Source: CAVZOY01 sp963777095 (lineage in GTDB: Bacteria > Actinomycetota > Actinomycetes > Mycobacteriales > Geodermatophilaceae). From it: a stretch of 64,000 nucleotides of DNA. The position numbers and the translations under genes are program-made. The DNA lies in NCBI GenBank assembly GCA_963777095.1, contig CAVZOY010000006.1, positions 310,001 through 374,000 on the forward strand, written 5' to 3'. Each line of letters begins with the position of its first letter. Positions within the stretch are counted from its first letter, which is position 1. This document shows positions 18,319-29,414 of this stretch, in pieces. The notes under the pieces are model-generated. The model was not told the DNA's origin. It saw only the letters and a program-made list of their open reading frames with translations, and did no database searches.

Positions 18319-18813
18319 GTGCAGTTCGACGTGACGATAGAAATCCCGAAGGGCCAGCGAAACAAGTACGAGCTGGACCACGTGACCGGCCGCATCCGGC
18401 TCGACCGGATGCTGTTCACCTCCACCCGCTACCCGGCGGACTACGGCTACATCGAGAACACGCTCGGGATGGACGGCGACCCGCTCGACGCGTTGGTGCT
18501 GCTCGAGGAGCCGACCTTCCCCGGTTGCCTGATCACCTGCCGCGCCCTCGGCATGTTCCGCATGACCGACGAGAAGGGCGGGGACGACAAGGTGCTCTGC
18601 GTGCCGGCGACCGACCCGCGGATGGCGCACCTCACCGACATCACCGACGTGTCGGAGTTCGACCGGCTGGAGATCCAGCACTTCTTCGAGACCTACAAGG
18701 ACCTCGAGCCGGGCAAGTCGGTCGAGGGCGCGGAGTGGGTCGACCGCGCCGCGGCCGAGGAGGAGGTCGTCAACTCCCTGCAGCGGGCGAAGGACGAGCC
18801 GCCGCACCACTGA
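18319..18813 (+). CDS. ppa: inorganic pyrophosphatase
   Basis: Hydrolyses pyrophosphate from biosynthesis. The 164-residue family I enzyme has IEIPKGQRNKYELD, LDRMLFTSTRYPADYGYIE, the catalytic signature DGDPLDALVLL with its metal-binding Asp residues, and HFFETYKDLE near the C-terminus. The GTG at 18319 matches the usual MQFDVTIEIPKG start. It is divergent from dacB, a pairing common in actinobacteria. The 3' end overlaps the convergent methyltransferase gene by 44 bases. Confidence 0.96.
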   Translation: MQFDVTIEIPKGQRNKYELDHVTGRIRLDRMLFTSTRYPADYGYIENTLGMDGDPLDALVLLEEPTFPGCLITCRALGMFRMTDEKGGDDKVLCVPATDPRMAHLTDITDVSEFDRLEIQHFFETYKDLEPGKSVEGAEWVDRAAAEEEVVNSLQRAKDEPPHH

Positions 18814-19562
18814 AGCCCTCGGCGTCGTGCAGGACGAGGGTCAGGAAGCCGAGCTGGCCGCGGTATCCGGCGAGCCACTCCTCGCGGTGCGTGCCGGCCA
18901 TGGCCAGGGCGCTGCGCCGGTCGGCGTCGCCCGCCTCGGTGAGCGCCCACTCGGTGAGCGAGCCGGTCCACGACCACTCGTAGTCGTCCCACTCCTCGGC
19001 CGAGCTGACGTGGCCGTAGCCGGGCTCGTAGCCGGCGCCGCGCGCCGCCTCGACGAGACCGGGCAGGTCGGGGAGCTCGCCGGGATCGGCGCCGAGGGCG
19101 CTCATCGCCTGCAGCGTGGGCTCGCCGTCCCAGAAGCCCTCGCCGAGCAGCACCCGTCCCCCCGGCCGCAGGTGCGCCCGGACGGCGTCGAGGGTGCCCG
19201 GCCAGGCCGCCGAAGGCGTGCGTCGCGCCGACGCAGAGGACGGCGTCGAAGCCGCCTCCCTCGTAGTTCGCCGCCTCGGCCTCCTCGAACGTCACCCGCT
19301 CGACGAGGCCCCGCCGCTGCGCCCGCTGCCGCGCCTGCTCGACGGCCGGGACCGACGTGTCGACGCCGACGCCGGTGGCCTGCGGGGCGGCCTCCAGCGC
19401 GGCGAGCAGCCACTCGCCGAACCCGCAGCCGAGGTCGAGCACGCGTTCGACCGGGCCCAGCCGGGTGAGCAGGCGCTGCAGGTTGGCGTCGGAGACGGGG
19501 GCGGCGACGGGGTGCCACCGGTGAGCGATGGCGCTGGCGAGGGCTCGGTCCACGACCGGCAT
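18770..19562 (-). pseudogene. SAM-dependent methyltransferase, frame broken near 19198
   Basis: Class I methyltransferase with motif I VLDLGCGFGEW and post-motif GVGVDTSVPAVEQAR in the first frame (19562 to ~19200). The rest, RVLLGEGFWDGEPTLQAM onward to 18770, is in the next frame. Removing one base from the G run at 19197-19199 gives a continuous 263-residue protein reading GGLAGTLDAVRAHLRPGGR across the break, a normal methyltransferase sequence. Substrate unknown. A sequencing error is more likely than decay because codon usage is normal on both sides and eight similar breaks occur in the window. Confidence 0.8.
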
Positions 19563-19600
19563 CCTCTCGGGCGGTGCCCGATCGCGGCCACTCGTCCGAT

Positions 19601-19606
19601 TACCGT
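19601..19606 (+). promoter_or_regulatory. -10 box, probable leaderless promoter
   Basis: TACCGT (TANNNT) lies seven bases before the ATG at 19614, and no Shine-Dalgarno is present between them, consistent with transcription starting at the start codon. Confidence 0.4.
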
Positions 19607-19613
19607 GCTCGTC

Positions 19614-19964
19614 ATGAGCGCCGGCCGATCCCCCGACGTCCGCCCGCAGGAGGCGATGCGGCTGATGGCCGCGACGGCCGGCGTGATCGCGGTGCTGGCC
19701 GGCACGGTCGGCGCGTCCCGCGGCGACGGCCAGCTGCTCGCCGTCGGCGTCGCGTTCGCCGCCCTGACGGTGTACCTGTACGCGCGATGGCGGGACGCCG
19801 TCGGGCGGGGCAACCCGGCGCTCCTGGGTGCCGCCGTGGTGGTCTGCGCGGCCGCCTGCATCGGCCTGGCCGTCACCGGCTACTGGTGGTTCGCCCTCTG
19901 CCTGAGCGTGCCGACCGTGTTCGGCGTGCTGCGCTGGACGCGGCGGGATCGCACCCCCGGGTGA
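19614..19964 (+). CDS. small membrane protein, four helices
   Basis: A 116-residue protein with about four hydrophobic helices (near residues 18-35, 42-58, 69-87 and 89-104) and short charged ends. No family is recognised. Codon usage is typical of the region, with G/C in nearly every third position. The start is fixed by the TANNNT box seven bases upstream. It is divergent from the methyltransferase gene and convergent with the DinB-like gene seven bases away. Confidence 0.65.
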   Translation: MSAGRSPDVRPQEAMRLMAATAGVIAVLAGTVGASRGDGQLLAVGVAFAALTVYLYARWRDAVGRGNPALLGAAVVVCAAACIGLAVTGYWWFALCLSVPTVFGVLRWTRRDRTPG

Positions 19965-19971
19965 GGCCCGG

Positions 19972-20731
19972 TCAGGGACCGGGCACGAAGTCCTTGAACC
20001 GGGCGGCGAGCTCGCGGTCGCCGGTCACGGTCAGATCGGCCTTCTCGAAGGGCGTTCGGCCGTAGGCGAGTAGCAGCACCCCGTCGTCCTCTCCCTCGAC
20101 GACGACGGACGGCTCCCCCGCGACGGGGCCCCACGCGGCTCCGTCGAAGGTGCCCTCGAGACGCACGGTCGGGCCGACCAGGGAGACCGTCGTCCCCGCC
20201 GCGGGGAGAACGGTCGCCGCGGCGGCCAGCACGGGCCAGAAGGCCTGGAAGACGGCGGCACAGCTCCGCCGCGCCCCGGCCGGCAGGCTGTCGCCGCTCC
20301 GCCCGCCCACCGGGACGGCGTCGGCCAGGTCGCTGGTGTGCACGGCCGCCTCCATGACGAAGATCCGGAGCGCCAGGGCCATCGGCACCTCCCCGTAGGG
20401 CATGGGCACCGTCCCGGCAGACCGGCTCGCGCAGCTGCTCCATGCGCGCGGCCAGGGCGCCGAACGACCGCCGCAGTGCAGGCACGATCTCCTCGCGCGG
20501 CCCCTCCAGCGGCGTCCCGGCCGCCGGTCCGGCCTGACCGCCCGCTGCGAGGGCCAGCCCGTCGGCCTCCAGGGTGGTCCCCCAGTGCACGTGCCGGGCG
20601 AGGTCCTCGACGGTCCAGCCGGCCAACCGGGTGGGCCGGTCCCAGACGTCCGGTCCGGCCGCGTCGAGGGTGTCCGCGAATCGTGTCCACTCGGTACTCA
20701 CCAGGCCGGCGGCGGTGGCGACGTCGGTCAC
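19972..20731 (-). pseudogene. DinB/maleylpyruvate isomerase-like protein, frame broken near 20414
   Basis: The N-terminal half carries the mycothiol-dependent maleylpyruvate isomerase/DinB-like helical bundle: a TEWTRFADTL helix, then RLAGWTVEDLARHVHWG with a metal-ligand type His. The C-terminal half (ALRIFVMEAAVHTSDLADAV to FKDFVPGP) is in the next frame. Removing one base of the CCC at 20413-20415 gives a 252-residue protein reading LREPVCRTVPMPYGEVPMAL. The GTG at 20731 overlaps the upstream cyclase stop. A mycothiol-using or DinB-type enzyme of unknown substrate. Confidence 0.78.
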
Positions 20732-23700
20732 GCGATGTCCTCCTGAGGGGCGTCCTGAAGGCGCAGGGTGGTCTCGAGCTCCCGCCGTGATCGTGCGGTC
20801 AGGCTTCGGGCGCCGGCCCGCTCGTTCGCGGACACCGCCAAGCGCAGCATCTCCTGCGCGCCCTCGAGCTCCCCGGTTGTGCGGAGGCAGATGCCTACGT
20901 AATGCGCCCCCGATCCGAGATACAGGGCACCGGAGCCGAGGACGACGGCCTGCCCCGCCCACGGCAGCAGCAGCCCGCCGACGGTCCGCGCCACGTCGGC
21001 GTTCCCGAGCAGCGCCGCGGCCTCGGCGAGATGGGTCAGGACGTAGGCGCGGCTCAGGTCCTGCGGCACCCGTGCGTAGTCGTCGGCCACCGCGTAGGCC
21101 AGGTGCTCCGCGGCCTCCTCGCGACGGCCGAGCAGGGCGGAGACCCGTGCCAGCGCCGCGGACCACCGCCAGGGGAAGTCCGCGGCCTGCTCCTGGAGCG
21201 GCGCCAGGACCGGTGCGACGTCGCCGCGCTCCAGCTGGAGCTGGAGGCGCAGCGCCAGCCACACCTTGTCCACGTCGCCGTAGTTGGCCCGCCTCCCTTC
21301 GGCCCGGAACGCCTCGGTCAGGTCGTCCGCCGCGGGAAGGTCGCCGATGGCGAGCGCCCGCATCGCCCGCCACAGGGGCGGATACCAGAAGTAGAGCGGG
21401 CGGCCCAGCCGGCGGACGAGCGCCTCGGCGGTGGCCTCCGCCGCTGCCGCAGCGGTCAGGTCCTCGGCCTTGAGGACGTCGACGAGGTGCAGGCGAGCCG
21501 CCTCCAGCTGCAGCTCGAGGTCACCCGTGGCCTCGGCGGCCCGAGCGATGCGCGGCGCGTCCGCCAGCCGGTCGGACAGCCACTCCGGCCGGGCCCGCCC
21601 GGAGCGGCGGGCGAGGAGCGCCGCGGCCAGCGCAGCGTCGTCCCCGGCCGCCTCGGCGAGCCGCACGGCCCGCTCGCAGGTGGCCGCCCCCTCGTCGGTG
21701 TCGCCGCCGTAGAGCAGCGCCTGGCCGAGAGCGGCCAGCACCCGGCTGCGCGTCGCACGCTCACCCGGCGGCAGCAGTTCGTCCGCGGCGCGGAGCAGGT
21801 CCACCGAGCGCCGTCCCCACAGCTCGCGGTCCAGCCGTGAGGCGAACAACGCGCTCTCGTAACCCAGGGCGGCCGTCACGAGCGCGTCGACCGCGTCGAC
21901 GTCGCGGGCCGCCTCCCCGGCGTCCGCGAAGGCCCGCATCGCGCGCTCCAGCCGTCCGGAGCGCCGCTCTGCCTCCCCGAGAGCGAGCCGGCGCCGCAGC
22001 CGGTCCGGCTCGGCCGTCCCCGGCAGGGCCAGGGCTCGACCGAGGAGAGCGGCGGCCCGCTGCGGCGAGGCGATGAGGTGGCCGGACGCGGCATCCTCGA
22101 GCTGCTGGGCGGCCTCCTCGGCGACCGCCACCAGGGGCAGCCCGTCGTCCACCGCGGGAACCGTCGAGGGGAGGAGCTCGACCGCCCGAGCAAGGTGTCC
22201 GCCGACCGTCTCCGGCGACCCGCCGTGGGACCGGAGCCATCGAGCGAACCGGACGTGCAGCCGGGCCCGATCGAGCCGGGCCAACGATCCGTAGGCGGTG
22301 TCCCGCAGCAGGGAGTGCCGGTACGTCCACGCCTCGCCCAGGTCGCCCTGCTGCTGCGGCCCCGCGAGCAGGCCCGCCTCGGCCAGCTCCCGGAGGAGCG
22401 CGACCGGTTCGGGCACGCCGAGCGCCGGCAGCGCGTCGCCGGGGAAGGTGACACCGGGGACGCTCCCGCGCTCCACCACCGGACGCAGCCCGCCGCCCAG
22501 TGCGTCGAGCTGCCCCTGGTAGATGGCGTGCACGGTCGTGGGCACCGAGGTCTCGGCGCCGGCGGCCAGTTCCCACCCTCCGTCGGCGCCCTGACGGAGG
22601 ACCCCCACCTGGATCCACGAGCGCAGCAGTTCCTCGACGTACAGCGGGTTGCCGCCCGACGCCGTCACGACCTCCTCGAGGGCGACCGGTGGGAGCGCGG
22701 GCCCCACCAGCGCTGCGACGAGGTCTCGGGTGACCGCCGGCGGAAGGGGCTCCAGGTGCACCACCCGGACGTCCCCGAGTTCCTCGACGACAGGGGCGAG
22801 GCCGGCGCGCGGCCGGGCGGTGAGGACCATCGCCGCGTCCCCCGGCCCGGGACCGGTGCACGGCGAAGCTCAGGAACGCCTGCAGATCGGGGTCGGCGAG
22901 GTGCAGGTCGTCCACCAGCCACACCGGAGCCGGGCCGTCGATCGCGTCGAGGACCGCGGTCCACGCCGCATACAGGTCGACCGGTTCTGCACGCAGCGGG
23001 GCGCCGGTCAGCAGTGCGGCGACGTGGCCGGCCAGGACCCGAGCGTGCCCGGGGTCGTAACCACCGGCCAGGAGGGCCGCCGCGGCCCCGCTCTCGGCGT
23101 CTCCGTCACCCCAGAGTGTGCGGCCGGCGGCGCGCAGCATCGTCGCGACGACGGCGTAGCCGCGCTCGGGCTCGTCACCGAGCGCGACGCGCCAGGTCGG
23201 ATGGCCGCCGGCCTGGGCGCGGCGGGCGAACTCCTCGGCCACCCGGCTCTTGCCGACCCCGGGGGGCGCGAGCAGAACGACGGTGCCACCGTCGCCCGGG
23301 TCGCCGAGCAGCTGCTCCAGTTCGGTCAGCTCCCGCTCCCGGCCGAGCAGGGGAGCCCGGAGGCCGTGCAGGCTCAGGCCGCGGCGGAGTTCGGCACGCT
23401 CCGAGGCGACGCGCCACGCCGTCACGGGCCGCGCCTTGCCCTTCAGCGGAATGTCTCCGTGCTCCTCCAGGACGAAGGCGTGCGCGACACCGAAGGCGGC
23501 TTCGGGGCCCAGCAGGGTCTGCCCCGGCGGAGCTGCCGCCTGGAGACGGGCAGCGGTGTTGACCACGTCGCCGGTCACCCGCCAGCCCGACGGCCCACGC
23601 GTCACCACGACCTCGCCGGTGTCCACCCCGAGCCGAACCCGGACGGTGCCCGGCTCCAGGCCGAGGCTGCGCTCCAGGCGGACGGTGTCCTCGGAGATGG

Positions 23701-23950
23701 CGAGGGCGGCGCGCACGGCCCGCACCGGGTCGGTGTCGTCGGCCCGCCCGGCCCCGAAGATCGCCATGACGGCGTCGCCGATGAACTTCTCGACCTCACC
23801 GCCGGCGGCGGTGACCGCGCCGGCGGCCAGGGCGAACCAGCTGTCCTGGATGTGTGCGACGTCCTCCGCGTCGAGCCGCTCGGACAGCGCGGTGAAGTCG
23901 ACCAGGTCCGCGAACACCACGCTGACCACGCGGCGTTCGGCGGCTCCCAT
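20728..23950 (-). pseudogene. class III nucleotidyl cyclase-AAA ATPase-TPR protein, frame broken near 22841
   Basis: The corrected protein is ~1073 residues. Residues 1-165 are a class III cyclase catalytic domain (VFADLVDFTALSERLD, GEVEKFIGDAVMAIFG, GVDTGEVV, GDVVNTAARLQ). An AAA/STAND ATPase follows, with Walker A LLAPPGVGKSRVAEEF (~220) and Walker B PVWLVDDLHLADPD; the long C-terminus is helical and TPR-like, without a LuxR DNA-binding domain. The two frames meet at CCCCC 22839-22843; removing one base gives RSRAGDAAMVLTARPRAG. Family members act as cAMP-linked signalling proteins. The stop overlaps the DinB-like gene. Confidence 0.85.
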
Positions 23951-24116
23951 GACGGCGGAAAGGTACCCCGCCGTTCCGCGGCGGCCCAGGCTCGCCGGGA
24001 TCGGTGGCCGTCTCCGATCACCCGTTCGGAAGCGGCCGCCCGACGACGGTCACGCGGTGGAGTGATCGTGGCCGTTCGCCACAGCACATTCCCGGCGACG
24101 GCGGTTCACTTCGGGC

Positions 24117-24995
24117 ATGACCACCGTCGCCGTCATCGCGCACGCCGAGAAGACCTTCGGCGGTGGCCTGCCCGAGCTGCGGCGGGTCCTGGACGCCGAG
24201 GGCGTCCGCTCGCCGATCTGGCACGAGGTGCCCAAGAGCAAGAAGGCACCCAAGCAGGTCGAGCGTGCGATCGCCGACGGGGCCGACCTGATCCTCGTCT
24301 GGGGCGGTGACGGCCTGGTGCGGCGCTGCATCGACGCCGTGCAGGACGCGAAGGTCGACATCGGCATCCTGCCGGCCGGCACGTCGAACCTGTTCGCCAA
24401 CCACTTCGGCATCCCGCAGGACGTGCACGAGGCCGTCCGCGTGGCGCTGCGCGGGGACCGGCGTCGCATCGACGTCGGCCGGTTCGGCGACGAGCGCTTC
24501 GCCACGATGGCCGGCGCCGGCTTCGACGCGGCGATGATCCGCGGAGCGGACACCCTGAAGGAGCGGCTCGGCCGTGCCGCCTACATCTTCAGCGGGGCAC
24601 GGAACCTCCGGGCCGAGGCGTTCGGGGCGAAGATCAAGATCGACGGCACGCCCTGGTACGACGGCCCCGCGACCTGCGTGCTGGTGGGCAACATCGGCGA
24701 CCTCTTCGCCGGGGTCGAGGTGTTCCCCGACGCCTCGGTGGACGACGGCCTCCTCGACGTCGCGGTCATGACCGCCGAAGGGCCTGTGCAGGTGGCGCGG
24801 ACCGTGGTGCGGACCGCGGTCGGTGACCCCCAGAAGTCGCCGTTCGTGCGGAGGACCAAGGCCCGCAAGATCACCGCGAAACTGGACCGCGAGGTGCTCT
24901 ACGAGCTCGACGGTGGTGACCGGAAGAAGGTCCGCAAGTTCACCGTCGAGGTGGAGCCGCGCGCAGTGACCATCCGCGTGCCGCGCGCGACCTAG
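24117..24995 (+). CDS. diacylglycerol kinase family lipid kinase
   Basis: A 292-residue protein of the DAGK_cat/YegS group, phosphorylating a lipid such as diacylglycerol or sphingoid base. It opens with VAVIAHAEKTFGGGLPELRR and has the nucleotide-binding WGGDGLVRRCIDAV (about 62-75), PAGTSNLFANHFGI and AGAGFDAAMI. The C-terminal lobe has VEVFPDASVDDGLLDVAVM. The ATG at 24117 sits 166 bases from the divergent cyclase gene. No Shine-Dalgarno stands out. Its physiological lipid substrate is unknown. Confidence 0.88.
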   Translation: MTTVAVIAHAEKTFGGGLPELRRVLDAEGVRSPIWHEVPKSKKAPKQVERAIADGADLILVWGGDGLVRRCIDAVQDAKVDIGILPAGTSNLFANHFGIPQDVHEAVRVALRGDRRRIDVGRFGDERFATMAGAGFDAAMIRGADTLKERLGRAAYIFSGARNLRAEAFGAKIKIDGTPWYDGPATCVLVGNIGDLFAGVEVFPDASVDDGLLDVAVMTAEGPVQVARTVVRTAVGDPQKSPFVRRTKARKITAKLDREVLYELDGGDRKKVRKFTVEVEPRAVTIRVPRAT

Positions 24996-25180
24996 CTGGT
25001 CTGACCGTTACCGCAGCGTGACCTCAGCGGTCGGCGCCGTTCCCGACACGCCGGGAGCCTCGGCGGGCGGGCCCATCTCCGTTGACCCTCCGGCGCGCCG
25101 GGAGGACCGTCCGCCGCCGACCGGGCCTTCGACCAGCGCGACCCCGCGCAGGCTGTCCCGGCGGCCTCGAGGGGAACGTC

Positions 25181-25777
25181 ATGGGAATGCCGAAGAAGCT
25201 GATGTCGACCGGCGCGGTGGCCGCGGGAATCGCCCTCGGACTGCCGGCACTGCCGGCGGCGGCGGCCGCGGGGCCGGACACCTCGGGGCGGTTCCTCGTC
25301 GAGGCCGAGAACATCGACGAAACGTTCACCGAGGAGGACTTCTGCGGCGTGGAAGGCCTGACCGTCGAGATCCACGACGTCGTCCGCTTCCGCGGGTTCT
25401 TCACGTTCCGCGGGGCGGACTCGATCCCGTACTTCACAGGTGTTTCGCACTTCACGACCACGGTCACCGAGCCGGACGGTACGACGGTGACGTACTCCGG
25501 CGGCGACGTGAACAAGGACCAGCGCATCGAGGTCGACGGCGACCTGCTCACCATCACCGGCCTCGGAGCCGGTGGGTTCCGGGTCGTCGGGCCCGAGGGC
25601 ACGCTGCGCGGACCCGGCATGGTCTTCTACCAGGTGGTGATCGACTCGAACGGCACGCTGCAGGACCCCACCGATGACGAATTCGTCGCGGACCTCGGCT
25701 TGCTGCGCGAGAGCACCGGGCTCAACGAGACCGTGGACTTCTGCGCCGACTACCTGGCGGTCACGGGCCGAGGCTGA
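25181..25777 (+). CDS. secreted protein of unknown function
   Basis: A 198-residue protein with a clear signal peptide: MGMPKKLMS, hydrophobic core to LPALPAAAAA, cleavage near residue 27. The mature part is beta-rich, with a Cys near its start (EEDFCGVEG) and another near its end (TVDFCADYLAV) that could form a disulfide. GADSIPYFTGVSHFTTTVT and a DVNKDQ loop are visible. No named family is recognised. The ATG at 25181 has GAGGGG upstream; an ATG two codons later is also possible. A strong hairpin follows. Confidence 0.75.
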   Translation: MGMPKKLMSTGAVAAGIALGLPALPAAAAAGPDTSGRFLVEAENIDETFTEEDFCGVEGLTVEIHDVVRFRGFFTFRGADSIPYFTGVSHFTTTVTEPDGTTVTYSGGDVNKDQRIEVDGDLLTITGLGAGGFRVVGPEGTLRGPGMVFYQVVIDSNGTLQDPTDDEFVADLGLLRESTGLNETVDFCADYLAVTGRG

Positions 25778-25795
25778 GGCGACCCGAACGAGACA

Positions 25796-25831
25796 CAGCG
25801 GCCCCCACCCTCCTCCAGGTGGGGGCCGCTG
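25796..25831. terminator. bidirectional hairpin terminator
   Basis: Perfect 14-base arms at 25796-25809 and 25818-25831 with an 8-base loop, between the secreted protein gene and the convergent metalloprotease gene. GC-rich with no T-tract. Confidence 0.85.
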
Positions 25832-25856
25832 CGGTCGTCGGGACGGGGCGCCCGGA

Positions 25857-28800
25857 TCAGGTGACGGTGAACGACCCCGTCGCCTGGATGACGGTGCTCG
25901 TCGCGAGCAGCGTCGGGCGGATCCGCAGGGTGTAGGAGCCGGCGACCAGCGTCGTCGGCGCCTTGTAGGCGAACGACCCGGTGCCGTCGGCCGCGGTCAC
26001 GCCGCCGCTCTTGACGAGCACGACCTTCGTGCCCTGCACCAGCTCGATCCGCACGGGGGCGGACGCGCCGTCGGAGAACGCCCACGTGATGGTGGCCGTC
26101 TGCCCGCGGGCCACCGAGGTGGCACCCGCGGCGGCCAGGGTCGGCCGGGTCACCGGGACGTCGCCCGTCGTGTCGATGATCGCCGCGTTGGCGGCCGCCG
26201 ACACCTCGACCTGGTAGTTCCCGGGCACGAGGTTGATCGGCAGGCGGTAGTCGAGCGACCCCGTGCCGTCCGACGCGGTCGGGCCGCTCGTGGTCACCGT
26301 GCTGATCGCCTTCGTGCCCTGCATCAGGCGGACCTTGACCGGCGCGACAGCGCCGTCGGTGAACGCCCACGACACGGTCACCGGGGCCCCGGCGACACCG
26401 GAGGCCGACACCGACGCGGAGACGTCCGGCCACTCGACCGTGGTCGCGGCCGCGGAGGTGTCCGCGACCAGGGTGTTGCCGACGACGGTGGCGCGGACCT
26501 TCCAGTCCCCCTCCTTGTGCGTCAGCGGCACGTTCCAGGTGTACGTGCCCGCCGACAGCGGGACGCTGGCTGCGATCACCACCGGCGGGTAGCTCGTGTG
26601 CACCGCCTCCAGCTTCACCGCGGTCCCCGGGACGCCCACCTTCGTGAACGTGACCGTGAGGGGGCGGCCGGCGGTGATCGTCGATGCGCTGCCCTGCGAG
26701 GTGACGGTCACCGAGGTGCCGTCCAGAGAGAACGCGTCGCTCGTGTCGATCACCATCGGGAGGGACGGCGCCACCAGCCGGACCCGGTAGTCGTCCCCGC
26801 TCGGCAACTTGGCGAGGGGGGTGAACGTCAGCGTGCCGTTGTCCTTGGGGGCCAGCGGGCTGGTGAACACGACCAGGTCGGCCTTGAGCAATTCGGCCTT
26901 GACCGAGGCGCCGAGGTCGCCGGCGGCGGTCCAGGTCACCGTCAGGGGCGCACCAGCGGTCTCGTCCGCGCCGGCCGTCGGCGCGGTGAGCACCAGCTGG
27001 CGGCTGCTCGTCACCGAGAAGCCCGCGGTGAGCACCGGGGCCTTCGGGGCGGCCGACATCGTGGTGCGGAACGTGTAGCCCGCCCCGTTGTTCAGCGCGG
27101 CCGGCAGCACGACGTCGGCGAAGCCGGCACCGGCGGTGCCGATGGCGGCCGTCTTGAGGACGGCGAGGGACTTGCCGTCCTTGAGCAGCTCGACCTTGAC
27201 CGTGCCACCGGGAGCCCCGGTGTAGGTCCACGCCACCCGGGCGGTCCCGCCGGCGGCCGGGGTTCCGGCGTACGTCGGGGTGATCGTCGGGTCGACCACG
27301 GAGAACGCGTCGCTGGTGACCGCGTACTGCGGGGCCAGCAGCGGGGTGACCCGGACCGCGTAGTCGTCGGCGCGGACCGTCGTCAGCGGGACGACGTACT
27401 CGTACCGTCCGGTGCCCAGTGCCACCTTGGCGGTCAGGAGCTTCACCACGGTGCTGCCGCGCAGCAGCTCCACCTTGGCGTCGGAGCCCATGTAACCGCT
27501 GGTCGACCAGGTGGTGACCAGCTTGCCGGACGCGATCACGTCCTGGCCGGCGGTGGGCGCCGTCAGGGTCAGGGACGCGGGCGCCGGCGCGCCCCGCATG
27601 CTCGGCCACGGTGCTCGACGTCGTGTTCAGCACCGCCCGGTTGTCCGCGGCGTTCGACGCACCGGCCGGCGCGCCCAGCGGAGCGCCGTTGTAGGTCTGG
27701 TCGGGGTTCGAGAACCGCAGCAGCCGACCGCAGCCCGGGCAGGCGTTCGCGTAGGCCATCACGGTGCGCCAGCCCTGCTGCGGGTTGACCCAGTCGTAGC
27801 CGTAGGGCAGCGCCGGGGTGCCCGACCACGAGCCGCGGTCGTGGGCGGCGCCGAAGTTGTGCCCCAACTCGTGCGTGAAGGTCATGTTGCCGGTGGCGCA
27901 ACCGGCGTCGGTGACGCTCATCGCGTACGGGGCGAACGACGTGCTGACGCTCTGCATCTGCCAGGCGAGGCCGCAGTAGGCCCCACCGGTCTGGGTGGTG
28001 ATGAGTGCGACGAGGTCGGCGCCGTACTGGTCGCGCAGCACGTGCAGCTCGTCGTACACCCCGTCGCTGGGGTTGGTCAGCTTGTTGAGCGTGGTGCCGT
28101 CGACCGGACCGTTGACCGCGACCTCGGCGCTGTGCGCCAACCGCAGGACGGCGTTGATGCCGGAGGTGTCGAACGCCTGGTTGGTCTGCTCGATCATCAG
28201 GGCGATGTCGGCATCCATGCCGGCCTGCCCGCCGTTGTACGTCTTGGCGGACGCCGAGTAGGCGACGAGGACGTCGACGACCGGAGCGTCGGCGGTGGCC
28301 GCGGAGACCTCCGAAACGTCGCCCGCGGGGTCATCCGCCGGGTCGCCGGCGGTGTCGCCGGTGGTGGCCGCCGGAGGAACGTCGTGGCTGTGCTCCGGGG
28401 TGCCCGGCGCCTGCGTGTGCTCGGGCTCGGTCGCCGCCTCGTGGCTGTGCTCCGGCGTGCCCGGAGCGTGGACGTGGTCCTCGCTCGTGGTCACGGTCGG
28501 GGTGAACCCACCGTCGGCCGGCGGCGTGGCGTGCGCGTAGGCGGTCGGGAACTGCGACTCGTCCATCTGCTCGACCCGGGTGCTTCCGTCGGGGAGCGGG
28601 CGCAGCCGGTAGGTCGCGTCCTTGCTCGTCACCAGACCGGCGAGCACGCCGTCCTGCTCGATGAGGACGACGGTGCTGCCCTCGTCGCCGGCGATCGTGC
28701 CGCTCCACGTTCGATAGCCGCCCTCCGGGCGGACCTCCGGAGCACCCAGGTCGGCGACGACCGTGGTGTCGTCGAACAGCGGCAGCTCGACGTCCTGCGC

Positions 28801-29103
28801 CGTCGCCTCGGCGGAGTCAGCAGGGAGCACCGAGGCGTCCACGGAGACCGTGCGGGAGCGGGCGACGCCGCGGTCACCGCCGTCGACCTCATCGGTGGCG
28901 GTGGTGGTGTCGACGACCGCGGCACGCACGGGAGCGGAGTCGCCCGGCTCGACGCTTCCCGGGGCACCGGTCAGGGTGTCGGCGCTGGGTCCGGACGCGG
29001 TGGGTTCCGGAGTCGCGGTCGACGACATGACCACCGACGTGACGGCGACGGCGACGGCCGCCAACGCAAGACCGCGATGACGACGCGCGGCAGACGAACT
29101 CAT
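25857..29103 (-). pseudogene. large secreted reprolysin-type metalloprotease, frame broken near 27594
   Basis: The corrected protein is ~1081 residues. It has a signal peptide (residues 1-30), a propeptide-like region, and a His-rich linker with two copies of APGTPEHSH separated by Glu/His-rich sequence. The zinc-protease domain has HELGHNFGAAHD (411-422) and a Met-turn VMAYAN. About six Ig/fibronectin-like modules of ~90 residues follow, many opening with LTLTAPTAG or related sequence and containing VKVELL or VRIELVQG. The break is in CCCC 27592-27595; removing one base reads VAEHAGAPAPASLTL. ATG at 29103 with AAGGGG upstream. Likely secreted to degrade extracellular protein. Confidence 0.85.
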
Positions 29104-29241
29104 CGTGCCCCTTAGGCAGGCCCACCATCCGTAGCGGGCAACCTCGAAGCAGTCGGCATCTACCAGGACTTACTGGAATCGGCCCCGACGGTTCTTGCTC
29201 GAAAAGGGGGAGGCCCGGCCGTCACGGAGCCGGACACGAGG

Positions 29242-29274
29242 CAGCGGCCCCGCCCCGAGAGGGCGAGACCGCTG
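29242..29274 (-). terminator. imperfect hairpin downstream of tRNA-Thr
   Basis: Arms 29242-29255 and 29261-29274 pair with two mismatches around a 5-base loop, about 11 bases past the tRNA 3' end, so it probably ends the tRNA transcript. Confidence 0.55.
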
Positions 29275-29284
29275 GCAGGAGGAG

Positions 29285-29357
29285 AGCCGCCTGTCGGAAT
29301 CGAACCGACGACCTTCTCATTACGAGTGAGATGCTCTACCGACTGAGCTAAGGCGGC
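29285..29357 (-). tRNA. tRNA-Thr (anticodon CGT)
   Basis: Full cloverleaf on the minus strand: 7-bp acceptor GCCGCCT/AGGCGGC, D-arm with TAGCTCAGTCGGTAGAGC, anticodon stem TCTCA/TGAGA with loop CTCGTAA (anticodon CGT reading ACG), and T-arm GTCGGTTCGATTCCGAC. CCA is not encoded. It lies between the metalloprotease gene and holB. Confidence 0.97.
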
Positions 29358-29414
29358 GGACGTGCGGGCGCAAGCCTACGACACCGTCGGCTCGCTTCGG
29401 CGCAGGGTCCGGGG

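Noticed and set aside
24018..24553. Minus-strand frames opposite the diacylglycerol-kinase-like gene
   Set aside because: They are shadows of the plus-strand gene, which has clear GGDG and GTSN motifs.
28340..28500. Possible CRISPR-like or tandem DNA repeat in the His-rich region
   Set aside because: Only two imperfect protein-level copies without regular spacers. It is a coding repeat of the metalloprotease linker.
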